A stretch of DNA of 64,000 nucleotides from Mesorhizobium sp. M7A.F.Ca.US.008.03.1.1 (GCF_003997495.1 NZ_RZRU01000015.1:62001-126000); one strand, 5' to 3'. Positions 8,801-16,761 are shown, counted from the stretch's first letter. Notes: generated by a model not told the origin, from the letters alone. Made by a program: numbers and translations.

Positions 8801-9019
8801 CAGTTCACGGTCGACGGTCTCGGCTGCCGCGCCCTCGAAGGTGGTGGAAACAGTGACGACCGCGCGATCGACGTCCGGCAGTTCGCGGATTTCGACGCCG
8901 TAGAAGGCGGCCAGGCCGGCGACCGCGATCAGCGTGTTGAGCACGAAGGCCATAACCGGCCTGCGGATGAACAGCGCGGTGAAGCCGGTATCGCTGGCGG
9001 CGTTGATGGTTCCGGTCAT
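5888..9019 (-). CDS. RND-family multidrug efflux permease (HAE1/AcrB-like)
   Basis: A 1043-residue inner-membrane proton/drug antiporter of the RND superfamily, the normal length for AcrB/MexB-type pumps. It shows the twofold repeat of 12 TM helices with two large periplasmic loops. The proton-relay aspartates are present in TM4 (GLVVDDAIVVLENI, Asp406-Asp407). GVMAKNGILIVEFANQLRD in the second half matches the TM10-11 motif. The ATG at 9019 overlaps the stop of the upstream adaptor gene as ATGA. The frame remains open beyond it, but only across the adaptor gene. No outer-membrane TolC-type gene is adjacent, so a channel encoded elsewhere is presumably used. Substrates are unknown. Confidence 0.95.
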   Translation of the reverse strand: MTGTINAASDTGFTALFIRRPVMAFVLNTLIAVAGLAAFYGVEIRELPDVDRAVVTVSTTFEGAAAETVDRELTDTIEGAVARVSGVKSISSSSSFGSSRVTIEFNDGVDLNVAASDVRDAVGRVANQMPDTADPPRIVKADANSDAVMRLAVTSDNMSIQDMTVVVQDQIEDELAAVPGVADVQVYGDRDKIFRIDVDQNKLASLGFTVADLRAALASVAFDSPAGSITTTNQDLIVRTTADVTTPEEFENIIVGGTTRIRDVATVTLGPDVGQTTLRSDGKTGIGIGIIRQAESNTLDISTGVQAAVAKLQENLPKGMSIKITSDDAVFVKGAVHEVEIALGLSVTMVLIVIYVFLLDWRATLIPGLSMPVAMIGTIAAIYLAGFSVNILTLLALVLATGLVVDDAIVVLENIVRRRNEGMGPRAAAVLGAQEVFFAVIATTLTLVAVFVPISFLPGQTGGLFREFGFVLAMSVLLSCVVALTLCPMLASRMLTSASLHHEGGHGIGARIGGALNTAYKRGLHACLNAPWIVLLVAVLFAGTAFTLFGTIRQELTPTEDRAAVLLRISAPQGVSLDYTTQQMQKIERLIQPMRDSGEIRSTFENAGQNGSYNSGFMVMTLAPWNERSRSQQEIMAEISRLTRQVPSVRIFPVQPNSLGIRGAGNGLQFALVGNDRKALGEAAVKIIAEMQKDPRFQTPRLSIDPTQPQLAVAIDRERASDLGIDISGLANTLQAMLDGNDVVDVYIADRSYGVKLVSTTNPINDPTDLENIFLKTSDGRFVPMSTIATLTERAVPPSLSREQQQPSVAITSNLSGDFALGDAFTRAEQIATPLLPAGSRILPLAEAATLGETNSAMVTIFGFALVIILLVLAAQFESFVSAVIIMATVPLGLACAIFALLLSGTSLNAYSQIGLVLLVGVMAKNGILIVEFANQLRDRGLGVREAIEQASIIRVRPVMMTMICTVLGGLPLVLASGAGAEARVALGWVIVGGLGLATVSTLFLTPVAYLLLGRFVTPKTHEEARLKRELEEAAYTNVEPAE

Positions 9020-10176
9020 GAGCCTTGGGCCGCGTCCACCGCGCGCTGCTCTTCGCCGGCAAGGCGGACCGCGCCGCCCTCGCTGACGCTCTGGGTGCCT
9101 TCGGTGACCACCATGTCGCCGCTGTCGATCTCGGCGTCGATCAGTACGGTCTCGGTGTTGCGCTGGATGATGCGCACCGGCACCCGCCTGGCCTTGCCAT
9201 TCTCGATCTGCCAGACATAGGCGCCGTCCGAACCCCACAGGATCGCCAACGGACTGACGGCTGGATAGGTCTGCCCCGGGAATTTCATGGTGATGCCGAA
9301 CGACATGCCGGCACGCAGCGAATCGGCCGGGTTGGCGATCTTGGCCTTGACCAGCAGGGTGCGGCTCTTTTCGTCGATGTGGTTGTCGATAGCCGAAACG
9401 GTGCCGCTGTAGGCGTTGCTGGGATTGGCGATCGGCGTCGCCGTCAATTGCGCACCGACCTTGACGGCGGCGGCGAAGCGCTCGGGCACCAGGAAGTCGA
9501 GCAGGATAGAGGACCGGTCGTCGAGCGTGGCGATGGCCGACTGGTTGGTGACATAATTGCCGGCCGAGATCGGCAGGATGCCGACGGTGCCGGCGATCGG
9601 CGCCAGAATCGACCGGCGCTGCAGTGCAAGTTCCGCATCCTGAAGCGCCAGCTTGGCGCCCGCCAGCACCACCTCGGCGTCAGCCACGGCCACCGGGGTC
9701 GCGGCATTGGAGGCACGAAGCGACTTGACGCGGTCGAGCTTGGATTGCGCATCCTGCAAGGCGAGCTTGGCACGGTCCTGAGAGATCACCTCGGTCTCGG
9801 AATCGAGGGTGGCGAGGATCTGTCCCTTATCGACATGGCTGCCGGATTCGACCAGCAGTTCGGCGAGGCGGCCGGAGCTGTAGGGATTGACGGTCACCGA
9901 GGCGTTGGCACGGCCGGTGCCGATCGCCTGCAGGCGGTCGTTGATGACAGCCGAAGTGGCCGCTAGGGCGACCACGTTCACCCGCTGGTTGCCGTTGTGG
10001 CCCTCTGCCTGCCTCGCGTTCGCGGCGCCGCTTGCAGCCGGGGGCGTTGCCGCGTAGGCCCAGTCGATGCCCCAACGTGCCAGCACGTCGGGTGCGCCGG
10101 GATAAAAGCGCAGCCAGGCGACTGCCGCCACCACCAGCACCACGAGTGCAAAAAGTATCTGTTTCCAGGCGGCCAT
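9016..10176 (-). CDS. RND efflux periplasmic adaptor (membrane fusion protein, HlyD/AcrA type)
   Basis: A 386-residue membrane fusion protein that links the RND permease to an outer-membrane channel. It begins with a single membrane anchor (about residues 6-20). Next come a lipoyl/barrel-sandwich half (VNPYSSGRLAELLVESGSHVDKGQILATLD), an alpha-hairpin rich in Ala/Leu heptads, the second lipoyl half (RRSILAPIAGTVG), and beta-barrel and membrane-proximal domains. The ATG at 10176 has CGGAG five bases upstream; a GTG two codons earlier is possible. No lipoprotein cysteine is present. It is the first gene of the efflux operon and its stop overlaps the permease start. The upstream gap contains two phased GTAAC-type repeats that may control the operon. 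Confidence 0.92.
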   Translation of the reverse strand: MAAWKQILFALVVLVVAAVAWLRFYPGAPDVLARWGIDWAYAATPPAASGAANARQAEGHNGNQRVNVVALAATSAVINDRLQAIGTGRANASVTVNPYSSGRLAELLVESGSHVDKGQILATLDSETEVISQDRAKLALQDAQSKLDRVKSLRASNAATPVAVADAEVVLAGAKLALQDAELALQRRSILAPIAGTVGILPISAGNYVTNQSAIATLDDRSSILLDFLVPERFAAAVKVGAQLTATPIANPSNAYSGTVSAIDNHIDEKSRTLLVKAKIANPADSLRAGMSFGITMKFPGQTYPAVSPLAILWGSDGAYVWQIENGKARRVPVRIIQRNTETVLIDAEIDSGDMVVTEGTQSVSEGGAVRLAGEEQRAVDAAQGS

Positions 10177-10314
10177 CAGCACTCCGGTTGGTAAAACAAT
10201 CCTTCCGTCTACCGGTTTCCCTAGAAGAAGCAGACGCAGCGAGGCTATTGTAAGGCAAAGAAGCCGCCTCGATATCGCGTCTTTATGACAACTCTCCGGG
10301 GGCCGCGCACATTA

Positions 10315-10352
10315 AATATATGTAACGTTTGAGAAAATATGCGTAACGCTTT
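10315..10352. promoter_or_regulatory. two phased GTAAC-type repeats upstream of the efflux operon
   Basis: In the AT-rich gap between the RND adaptor start and the end of the rpiR-type gene, two similar sites read TATATGTAACGTTT and ATATGCGTAACGCTTT. Their GTAAC cores are at 10322-10326 and 10343-10347, exactly 21 bases apart, so they face the same side of the helix. A third similar core (ACGTAACATACG) lies at 11301-11312 between the rpiR-type gene and the divergent amidohydrolase gene. The sites look like operators for one regulator, most simply the RpiR protein, but that is inference. Confidence 0.4.
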
Positions 10353-10369
10353 GGATCATCGCACATGCA

Positions 10370-11197
10370 CTAACGCAGACTTTCCATCTCGCGAATGCGT
10401 TTGGCGCCTTCTGCTTCCAGCTGCCTGGTGACGGCGCCGATCAGCGTTTCGGCGACGACGAAAAGGGCAGCCGATGAGTCCCATGCCGACGGCACCGCGG
10501 TTCGTCCGGCGATAACATGGCGAGCAAAGCGGGCGATCGGCGATAGCCACTGGTCGGTGAACAGCACGATCTGGACGCCACGCTGATGCGCCTTTTCGGC
10601 GAAGCGGAGGAGGCTGTCCTGGTAGCGCCTGATGTCGAAAATCACCAGCACGTCGCGCTTGCCCATGTCGATCAGCCGGTCACGCCACATGCTTTCCTGC
10701 CCGGCGAGGTGAAAGACATCCGGCTGGATGATGGCGAGGTGGGCGGCCATGTAGCGCGCCAGCGGATCGGTGAAGCGACCGCCGATCAGGAAGGTCTTGC
10801 CGCGCCGGTCCGCTAGCCGGGCGGCGATGTCGGCAAGCTGCTTATCGGACAGGTGCCTGAACGTCTCGCGCATATTGTCAAGCGTCGCTTCCAGCATCGG
10901 CGACACCGTCCCACCGCCGGGCGAGGGCGGATTGAGCGTCCTTGTCGCCGGCGATTGCAGTTGCGCCGCCAGTTCGTCCTGCAGGCTCGACTGGAACTCC
11001 GGATAGTTCTGAAAGCCCAGCCGGGCGACGAAACGCAGGATTGTCGGTGAGGAGACGCCCGCCGCGGCCGAAAATTCAGCAACAGTTTTCAGGCCGATCA
11101 TCGGATAGTTGGCGATCAGCGTCTGGGCTGCGCGCCGTTCGCTGGCCGGCATGGTACCGATGCGGTCGGCTATCAATTCGGCAATGCTGGAAATCAT
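10370..11197 (-). CDS. MurR/RpiR-family transcriptional regulator
   Basis: A 275-residue regulator. The N-terminal HTH_6 domain covers roughly residues 1-78, with the RpiR-type sequence VAEFSAAAGVSSPTILRFVARLGF as recognition region. A SIS sugar-phosphate-binding-like domain follows at about 115-250 (TFLIGGRFTDPLARYMAAHL, VLVIFDIRRY). The ATG at 11197 is chosen because GGTGGGGAAAAG precedes it and homologues start at the HTH domain; the frame is open further upstream without support. It is divergent from the amidohydrolase/permease/ligase cluster and upstream of the efflux operon, so it may control either. Its usual ligands are phosphosugars, but in rhizobia such regulators also sit beside amino-acid and amine catabolic genes. 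Confidence 0.88.
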   Translation of the reverse strand: MISSIAELIADRIGTMPASERRAAQTLIANYPMIGLKTVAEFSAAAGVSSPTILRFVARLGFQNYPEFQSSLQDELAAQLQSPATRTLNPPSPGGGTVSPMLEATLDNMRETFRHLSDKQLADIAARLADRRGKTFLIGGRFTDPLARYMAAHLAIIQPDVFHLAGQESMWRDRLIDMGKRDVLVIFDIRRYQDSLLRFAEKAHQRGVQIVLFTDQWLSPIARFARHVIAGRTAVPSAWDSSAALFVVAETLIGAVTRQLEAEGAKRIREMESLR

Positions 11198-11300
11198 CTT
11201 TTCCCCACCCTGGCTCTGTCGATGGTCTTTTCCGAGATCGCATTTGACAAAGCCGGACAAACTGTATGAAATCATCCACAGGGACGCAATGAGGCAAAAT

Positions 11301-11312
11301 ACGTAACATACG
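11301..11312. promoter_or_regulatory. single GTAAC-type site in the rpiR/amidohydrolase divergent promoter region
   Basis: The sequence ACGTAACATACG shares its core with two phased repeats 960 bases away, upstream of the efflux operon. It lies between the divergent starts at 11197 and 11341, about 30 bases from the amidohydrolase start, where an operator would act. Only one copy is evident here, so the call is weak without a motif search. Confidence 0.3.
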
Positions 11313-11340
11313 ATACAGCGCTCCCCGGGGACGGCAGAGT

Positions 11341-12159
11341 ATGGAGAAAGCACGGCCCGCCAGCCTTGCATCGTCTGATACCGTAAGGGTGACGAACCCC
11401 GGCGGATCAAGCCCTTTCGTGCTGACCTGCGATCACGCCTCGAACTTCCTGCCCGCCGAATTCGGCACGCTCGGCCTTGCCGTCGAGGACCTGTCGCGCC
11501 ACATTGCCTGGGATCCCGGCGCGCTGCCGGTTGCCCGCCGCATGGCGCAGGCGCTCGACGCGACGCTGGTCGAAACCCGCATTTCGCGCCTCGTCGTCGA
11601 CTGCAACAGGCCGCTCGATGCGCCCGATCTGGTACCGCCGGTCAGTGAGACAACAGCCATACCGGGCAATACCGGCCTGTCTGAAAGTGAGCGTGCCGCG
11701 CGTGTTGCGCTGTCATGGCAGCCTTTCCATGACACGATTGCAGATATCATCGAAAACAGGCTGTCGCACGGTCAGGAAACGCGGCTGGTTTCGGTCCATT
11801 CCTTCACGCCGGTCTACAAGTCCAAAAACCGGCCCTGGCATATCGGCATCATCCATGACGAGGATCGCCGGCTGGCGGCGCCGCTGATATCGGCGCTGAA
11901 GCGGCTTGCCGGCGTCACCGTCGGCGTCAACGAGCCGTATTCACCTGCCGACCGCGTCTATTTCACGCTGGAACGGCATGCGCGCTCGCGCGGCCTGCCC
12001 TGCGCGATGATCGAAATCCGCAACGACGAAATCGCCGGCGAGACCGGGCAGCGGAAATGGGCGGATCTGCTCACGGGTATTTTTTCGGATCTGGAGCCAG
12101 AGGAGGCCGGATATTCCAGATCGCATTCAGTCGGAAAGTCAGTTCAATCGGCTAGCTAG
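11341..12159 (+). CDS. N-formylglutamate amidohydrolase-family protein
   Basis: A 272-residue member of the FGase family, zinc-type amidases that remove an N-acyl group from glutamate or related compounds. Family features include TCDHASNFLP near residue 30, WDPGA near 57, SRLVVDCNRPLDAPDLVPP near 81, and VSVHSFTPVY near 150. No histidine-utilisation genes accompany it, so the classical role in the five-step hut pathway is unlikely here. It stands first in a cluster with an amine-type permease, a gamma-glutamyl ligase-like enzyme, an aldehyde dehydrogenase and an alcohol dehydrogenase. Hydrolysis of a gamma-glutamyl amide is therefore a plausible alternative activity. The next gene starts 44 bases downstream. 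Confidence 0.85.
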   Translation: MEKARPASLASSDTVRVTNPGGSSPFVLTCDHASNFLPAEFGTLGLAVEDLSRHIAWDPGALPVARRMAQALDATLVETRISRLVVDCNRPLDAPDLVPPVSETTAIPGNTGLSESERAARVALSWQPFHDTIADIIENRLSHGQETRLVSVHSFTPVYKSKNRPWHIGIIHDEDRRLAAPLISALKRLAGVTVGVNEPYSPADRVYFTLERHARSRGLPCAMIEIRNDEIAGETGQRKWADLLTGIFSDLEPEEAGYSRSHSVGKSVQSAS

Positions 12160-12203
12160 GGCGGGATGTCATCCCGACCCGAGAACCAACAGGGGACACT
12201 AAA

Positions 12204-13760
12204 ATGGCAGCACCGGGTTATACTGAAGTTGACAAGGCGGAGGACGTAAAGCACCTCCACAGCATGGGCTATGCCCAGGAACTGGAGCGGCGCCTCAGTC
12301 GCTTTTCGAATTTCGCCGTTTCCTTCTCGATCATCTGCATCCTGTCGGGCGGCATCAATTCGCTGGCGCAAGGCACCTCCGGCGCCGGCGGCATCGGCAT
12401 CGGCATCGGCTGGCTGGTCGGTTGCTTCGTCTCGCTGACCTTCGCGGTCGCCATGTCGCAGATCAGCTCGGCCTATCCGACGGCCGGCGGCCTCTACCAC
12501 TGGGGTTCGATCCTCGGCAACCGCGGCACCGGCTGGGTCACCGCATGGCTCAACCTGCTCGGCCTGATCACCGTGCTCGGCGCCATCAATGTCGGCACCT
12601 GGACGTTCTTCATAGGCGCCTTCGGGCCGACGCTCGGCATTGAAGGCACGCTGACCAACCAGATGATCTTCCTGGTCATCATCACCGGCGCCCAGGCGCT
12701 GATCAACCATCTCGGCATCAAGCTGACGGCCAAGCTGACCGACTTTTCGGGATATCTGATCTTCTTTGGCGCGATCCTGATTGCCGTCGTCTGCCTGATC
12801 TCCGCCGAGACCTGGGATTTCAGCCGTCTCTTCACGTTCCACAATTACTCCGGCGATGCCGGCGGCGGCGTCTGGCCGGCGGTGTCGAATGCCTGGGTGT
12901 TCGCGCTCGGTCTGTTGCTGCCGATCTATACGATCACCGGCTATGACGCTTCCGCGCATACCTCGGAGGAAACCATCAAGGCGGCTTCTTCCGTGCCGCG
13001 CGCCATGGTCATGTCGGTGATCTGGTCGGCGGTCTTCGGCTACCTGTTCCTCGCTGCTTTCGTGCTGATGATCCCGAACATGGATGACGCCGCCAAGCAA
13101 GGCTGGAACGTGTTCTTCTGGGCCTTCGACCAGCGCGTCAGCCCCGGCATCAAGGAGTTCGTCTACCTCGTCGTGTTCATCGCGCAGCTGCTGTGCGGTC
13201 TCGCCACGGTGACGTCTGCCTCGCGCATGATCTTCGCCTTCTCGCGTGACGGCGGCCTGCCGGGTTCGGCGGCACTCGCCAAGGTCAGCCCGACCTACCG
13301 CACGCCGGTGGCGGCGATCTGGACGGCCTCGATCCTGTCGGTGCTGTTCGTCTGGGGGTCGACGCTGGTTTCGGTCGCCGGCACCTCGGCCTACACCATC
13401 GTCGTGTCCTGCACCGTCATCTTCCTGTTCCTGTCCTTCACCGTGCCGATCGTGCTCGGCATGCTGGCCTGGGGCACGCCGAAGTGGGACAAGATGGGTC
13501 CATGGAACATGGGACGCGGCGTGTTCATGCTGTTCGCCTTCCTGTCGATCGTGTCGATGATCCTGATCTTTATCATCGGCATTCAGCCGCCGAATGACTG
13601 GGCGCTCTACATCACCGTCGGCTTCTTCATCCTGACGGCGATCGTCTGGTTCGGCTTCGAGAAGCGTCGCTTCCAGGGGCCGCCGCTTGGCGACATCATC
13701 GCAGCGCGTCAGGCGGCCATCAAGGCGGCCGAACAGGCCGTCGGCGAAACCGGCCACTGA
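12204..13760 (+). CDS. APC-superfamily amine / amino acid permease (ACT-like)
   Basis: A 518-residue polytopic transporter with about 12 TM helices. The N-terminus (GYAQELERRLSRFSNFAVSF) and the run SAYPTAGGLYHW in TM3 are typical of the amino acid/choline transporter branch of the APC superfamily, whose members carry GABA, choline, ethanolamine or polyamines. The ATG at 12204 has AGGGGA eight bases upstream. It lies 44 bases after the amidohydrolase gene and 87 before the glutamine-synthetase-like gene, with a perfect 11-bp hairpin in the latter gap. From the neighbours I infer uptake of a primary amine or amino alcohol. The substrate cannot be read from sequence. Confidence 0.88.
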   Translation: MAAPGYTEVDKAEDVKHLHSMGYAQELERRLSRFSNFAVSFSIICILSGGINSLAQGTSGAGGIGIGIGWLVGCFVSLTFAVAMSQISSAYPTAGGLYHWGSILGNRGTGWVTAWLNLLGLITVLGAINVGTWTFFIGAFGPTLGIEGTLTNQMIFLVIITGAQALINHLGIKLTAKLTDFSGYLIFFGAILIAVVCLISAETWDFSRLFTFHNYSGDAGGGVWPAVSNAWVFALGLLLPIYTITGYDASAHTSEETIKAASSVPRAMVMSVIWSAVFGYLFLAAFVLMIPNMDDAAKQGWNVFFWAFDQRVSPGIKEFVYLVVFIAQLLCGLATVTSASRMIFAFSRDGGLPGSAALAKVSPTYRTPVAAIWTASILSVLFVWGSTLVSVAGTSAYTIVVSCTVIFLFLSFTVPIVLGMLAWGTPKWDKMGPWNMGRGVFMLFAFLSIVSMILIFIIGIQPPNDWALYITVGFFILTAIVWFGFEKRRFQGPPLGDIIAARQAAIKAAEQAVGETGH

Positions 13761-13775
13761 CACCAACCATCACGG

Positions 13776-13802
13776 CCATGGCCGGCATCGTGCCGGCCAT
13801 GG
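13776..13802 (+). terminator. stem-loop between permease and ligase genes (attenuator or weak terminator)
   Basis: A perfect inverted repeat, CCATGGCCGGC - ATCGT - GCCGGCCATGG, gives an 11-bp stem and 5-base loop, followed by GTTTCGTTC. The T-run is too poor for a classical intrinsic terminator. The structure starts 16 bases after the permease stop and ends 45 bases before the ligase start. Partial termination or mRNA processing that changes the ratio of permease to enzymes is likely. Confidence 0.5.
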
Positions 13803-13847
13803 TTTCGTTCAACTCATTCAAAGCCCAAGCGCTGGAGTGCCAAAGGA

Positions 13848-15218
13848 ATGGCCGGAAATTTCTCGTTCGATCAGTTGAAGAAGGCGGTCTCCAGCGGTGA
13901 GATCGACACGGTGCTGGCCTGCATCGTCGACATGCAGGGACGGCTGGCGGGAAAACGCTTCCTGGCGCAGTACTTCGTCGATTCCGCGCATGACGAAACG
14001 CATGGCTGCAACTATCTGCTGGCCGCCGACATCGATATGGAACCGGTGCCCGGCTACAAGGCGGCGAGCTGGTCGAAGGGCTATGGCGACTTTGTCATGA
14101 AGCCGGATCTCGCCACGCTGCGGCGCATTCCCTGGCTGGAAAAGACCGCACTCGTGATCTGCGACGTGCTCGACCACCACACCCATGACGACCTGCCGCA
14201 CTCGCCGCGCGCCATCTTGAAGAAGCAGGTCAAGCGGCTGAGCGAGCGCGGCTATATCGGCTATTTCGCTTCCGAGCTCGAATTCTATCTGTTCAACGAG
14301 ACCTATGATTCCGCGCGCAAGAAGCACTGGCAGGGTCTCGACACCGCGTCGCCCTATATCGGCGACTATCAGATCGGCATCACCACCAAGGAAGAAGGCG
14401 TCATGCGCCGGCTTCGCAATGAGATGGAAGCGGCCGGCATTCCGATCGAAAACTCCAAGGGCGAGTGGGGTCCGGGCCAGGAAGAGATCAATGTGCGCTA
14501 TGCCGAGGCGCTCGACATGGCCGACCGCCACGTCATCCTGAAGAACGGCGCCAAGGAGATCGCCGAGTCCGAGGGCAAGGCGATTTCGTTCATGTCCAAG
14601 TATAATTACGGGCTCGCCGGCAATTCCAGCCACATCCACAATTCGCTGTGGAGCGCCGACGGCAAGACACCGTTGTTCTTCGACAAAAAGGCCGACTGGA
14701 CGCTGTCGACACTTGGCCAGCAATGGGCCGCCGGCCAGCTCAAATACGCCAAGGAGTTCACCTGGTTCCTGGCGCCCTACATCAACTCCTACAAGCGCTT
14801 CCAGGCTGGCACCTTCGCGCCGACCAAGATCATGTGGAGCGAGGACAACCGCACCGCCGGCTTCCGCCTGTGCGGCGAGGGCACCAAGGGCATCCGCATG
14901 GAATGCCGCATCGGCGGCGCCGACCTGAACCCGTATCTTGCTTTCGCAGCGCTGATCGCCGCCGGCCTTGCCGGCATCGACGAGAAGCTGGAATTGCAGA
15001 AGCCGTTTGTAGGCGATGCCTATCAGGCATCCCGCCTGCCGGAGATCCCGAAGACGCTGCGCGATGCCACCGACACGCTGGCGAAGTCGAAGATGCTCAA
15101 GCAGGCGCTCGGCGAGGATGTGCTCGAACACTATGTCCACACCGCGAAGTGGGAGCAGTTCGAATACGACCGCCGCATCACGGACTGGGAACTGCACAGA
15201 GGGTTCGAGCGGTACTAG
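13848..15218 (+). CDS. glutamine synthetase-like gamma-glutamyl amide ligase
   Basis: A 456-residue protein of the glutamine synthetase superfamily. It keeps catalytic features: Glu143/Glu145 in SELEFYLF, Glu212/Glu213 in GPGQEEINVRY, His262 in SSHIHNSLW, and the Arg-containing NRTAGFR and RMECRIGG segments. It lacks the NLYDLP-type adenylylation loop of the assimilatory GlnA. It resembles ligases such as PuuA, IpuC and Streptomyces GlnA4, which join glutamate to an amine instead of ammonia. The permease upstream and the aldehyde and alcohol dehydrogenases downstream fit this. I infer an ATP-dependent gamma-glutamylation of an imported amine. The start is supported by GGAG and AAAGGA upstream. 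Confidence 0.87.
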   Translation: MAGNFSFDQLKKAVSSGEIDTVLACIVDMQGRLAGKRFLAQYFVDSAHDETHGCNYLLAADIDMEPVPGYKAASWSKGYGDFVMKPDLATLRRIPWLEKTALVICDVLDHHTHDDLPHSPRAILKKQVKRLSERGYIGYFASELEFYLFNETYDSARKKHWQGLDTASPYIGDYQIGITTKEEGVMRRLRNEMEAAGIPIENSKGEWGPGQEEINVRYAEALDMADRHVILKNGAKEIAESEGKAISFMSKYNYGLAGNSSHIHNSLWSADGKTPLFFDKKADWTLSTLGQQWAAGQLKYAKEFTWFLAPYINSYKRFQAGTFAPTKIMWSEDNRTAGFRLCGEGTKGIRMECRIGGADLNPYLAFAALIAAGLAGIDEKLELQKPFVGDAYQASRLPEIPKTLRDATDTLAKSKMLKQALGEDVLEHYVHTAKWEQFEYDRRITDWELHRGFERY

Positions 15219-15256
15219 TTATCGACCGTTCGCGCCGCCCCTCACCCTCACCCTTA

Positions 15257-15284
15257 CCCTCTCCCCTCAAGAACGGGGAGAGGG
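15257..15284. repeat. REP-like palindrome (CCCTCTCCCC...GGGGAGAGGG)
   Basis: Ten bases, CCCTCTCCCC at 15257-15266, pair perfectly with GGGGAGAGGG at 15275-15284 across an 8-base loop. It is flanked by C-rich direct repeats of the type CCCTCACCCT. I recognise this as a common REP-type intergenic palindrome of Mesorhizobium genomes. It fills most of the 137-base gap between the ligase and aldehyde dehydrogenase genes and may act as an mRNA stabiliser. Copy number cannot be assessed within this window. Confidence 0.6.
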
Positions 15285-15355
15285 GTACCGGCAGGCGGAT
15301 GAAGGGGCAACGCCAGCCCATACGATTTGTGATTTAGAATACGAGGACTTACAAA

Positions 15356-16744
15356 ATGACCGAGACGGTCAAACTCATTACCCCCGTCGATGGCTCGATC
15401 TATGCCGAGCGGCCCGTGGCAACAGACCAGGCGGTCAATGCCGCGGTGGAACGCGCCAAGGCGGCGCAGGAGAAATGGGCGCTGACGCCGATCGTCGAGC
15501 GCGGCAAGTACATGCTCGCCATGCTCGAAGCGCTGGTCGCGATGACCGATGAGATCGTGCCGGAGATTGCCTGGCAGATGGGGCGGCCGGTGCGCTATGG
15601 CGGCGAGTTCGGCGGGGTCAAGGAACGCACCAACTACATGGTCGAGATCGCAGAGCAGGCGCTCAAGTCGGTGCCGGCCTCCAACCCGAAGGACGGCTTC
15701 CGCCGCTATGTGAAAAAGGACCCGCTCGGCGTCGTCATGGTGATCGCGCCGTGGAATTATCCCTATCTCACCGCCGTCAACACCATCGTGCCGGCGTTGA
15801 TGGCAGGCAACGCCGTCATCCTCAAGCACGCGGCGCAGACGCTGCTGGTCGGCGAGCGCTTTCAGCAGGCTTTCGACAAGGCCGGTCTGCCGAAGGGTGT
15901 GTTCCAGAATATCGTGCTGAACCACGCCCAGACCGAAAAACTGCTCGGTTCGGGCAAGATCGACCACGTCAACTTCACCGGTTCGGTCGGCGGCGGCCGC
16001 GCGATCGAAAAGGCGGCGGCGGGCACCTTCATGACGCTCGGGCTCGAACTTGGCGGCAAGGATCCGGCCTATGTGCTGCCCGACGCCAAGATGGATCATG
16101 CAGTCGCCAATCTGGTCGACGGCGCCTTCTACAATTCCGGCCAGTGCTGCTGCGGCATCGAACGCGTCTACGTGCACGAAAAGGTCTATGACGAATTCGT
16201 CGAAGGCTTCATCGCCGAGACCAAGAACTATGTCGTCGGCAATCCGCTTGACCAGGCGACGACGATGGGGCCGATGGCGCAGGCGCGCTTCGCCGACCTG
16301 ATCCGCGAACAGAAGGCCGAGGCGCTGCGCAAGGGCGCCAAGGCGCACATCAACATGAAGGTGGCTAACGACAGGGCCGGGTCGCCCTATCTGGCGCCGG
16401 AGGTGCTGACCAATGTCGATCATCAGATGAGCGTGATGCGCGAGGAGAGCTTTGGCCCGATCGTCGGCATCATGAAGGTGCGCAGCGACGAAGAGGCGAT
16501 CGCGCTGATGAACGACAGCCCCTACGGGCTGACCGCTTCGATCTGGACGCGCGATACCGACCATGCGGTGGCGATCGGCAACCGCGTCGAGACCGGCACG
16601 GTGTTCATGAACCGCTGCGACTATCTCGACCCGGCCTTGGTCTGGACCGGGGTCAAGGACACCGGCAAGGGTGCGGGGCTGTCGGCCATCGGCTATGACA
16701 ATCTGACCCGGCCGAAATCTTTCCACCTGCGCGAAGCCATCTGA
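15356..16744 (+). CDS. NAD(P)-dependent aldehyde dehydrogenase
   Basis: A 462-residue aldehyde dehydrogenase. Visible elements are the cofactor-binding IAPWNYPY segment, the general-base glutamate in LELGGKD (about residue 231), the NSGQCCCG nucleophile site (catalytic Cys265 by spacing), and EESFGPIVGIM. Three consecutive cysteines at the active site are less usual but seen in related enzymes. The length is slightly below the 480-500 norm. It is followed after 17 bases by an iron-dependent alcohol dehydrogenase, so an alcohol-to-aldehyde-to-acid sequence is encoded. Beside the gamma-glutamyl ligase-like gene, the aldehyde may be a gamma-glutamyl amino-aldehyde. Substrate choice is inference. 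Confidence 0.9.
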   Translation: MTETVKLITPVDGSIYAERPVATDQAVNAAVERAKAAQEKWALTPIVERGKYMLAMLEALVAMTDEIVPEIAWQMGRPVRYGGEFGGVKERTNYMVEIAEQALKSVPASNPKDGFRRYVKKDPLGVVMVIAPWNYPYLTAVNTIVPALMAGNAVILKHAAQTLLVGERFQQAFDKAGLPKGVFQNIVLNHAQTEKLLGSGKIDHVNFTGSVGGGRAIEKAAAGTFMTLGLELGGKDPAYVLPDAKMDHAVANLVDGAFYNSGQCCCGIERVYVHEKVYDEFVEGFIAETKNYVVGNPLDQATTMGPMAQARFADLIREQKAEALRKGAKAHINMKVANDRAGSPYLAPEVLTNVDHQMSVMREESFGPIVGIMKVRSDEEAIALMNDSPYGLTASIWTRDTDHAVAIGNRVETGTVFMNRCDYLDPALVWTGVKDTGKGAGLSAIGYDNLTRPKSFHLREAI

Positions 16745-16761
16745 TTTATTGAAAGACAAAA

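Noticed and set aside
11341..12159. The amidohydrolase gene as part of histidine utilisation
   Set aside because: No hutH, hutU, hutI or hutF gene is in the window; the neighbours point to amine or amino-alcohol metabolism.
12156..13766. A 536-codon minus-strand frame across the permease gene
   Set aside because: The composition (Arg/Asp/Gly/Gln-rich, highly hydrophilic) is the typical complement of a membrane-protein gene. The plus-strand frame has clear TM helices and family motifs.
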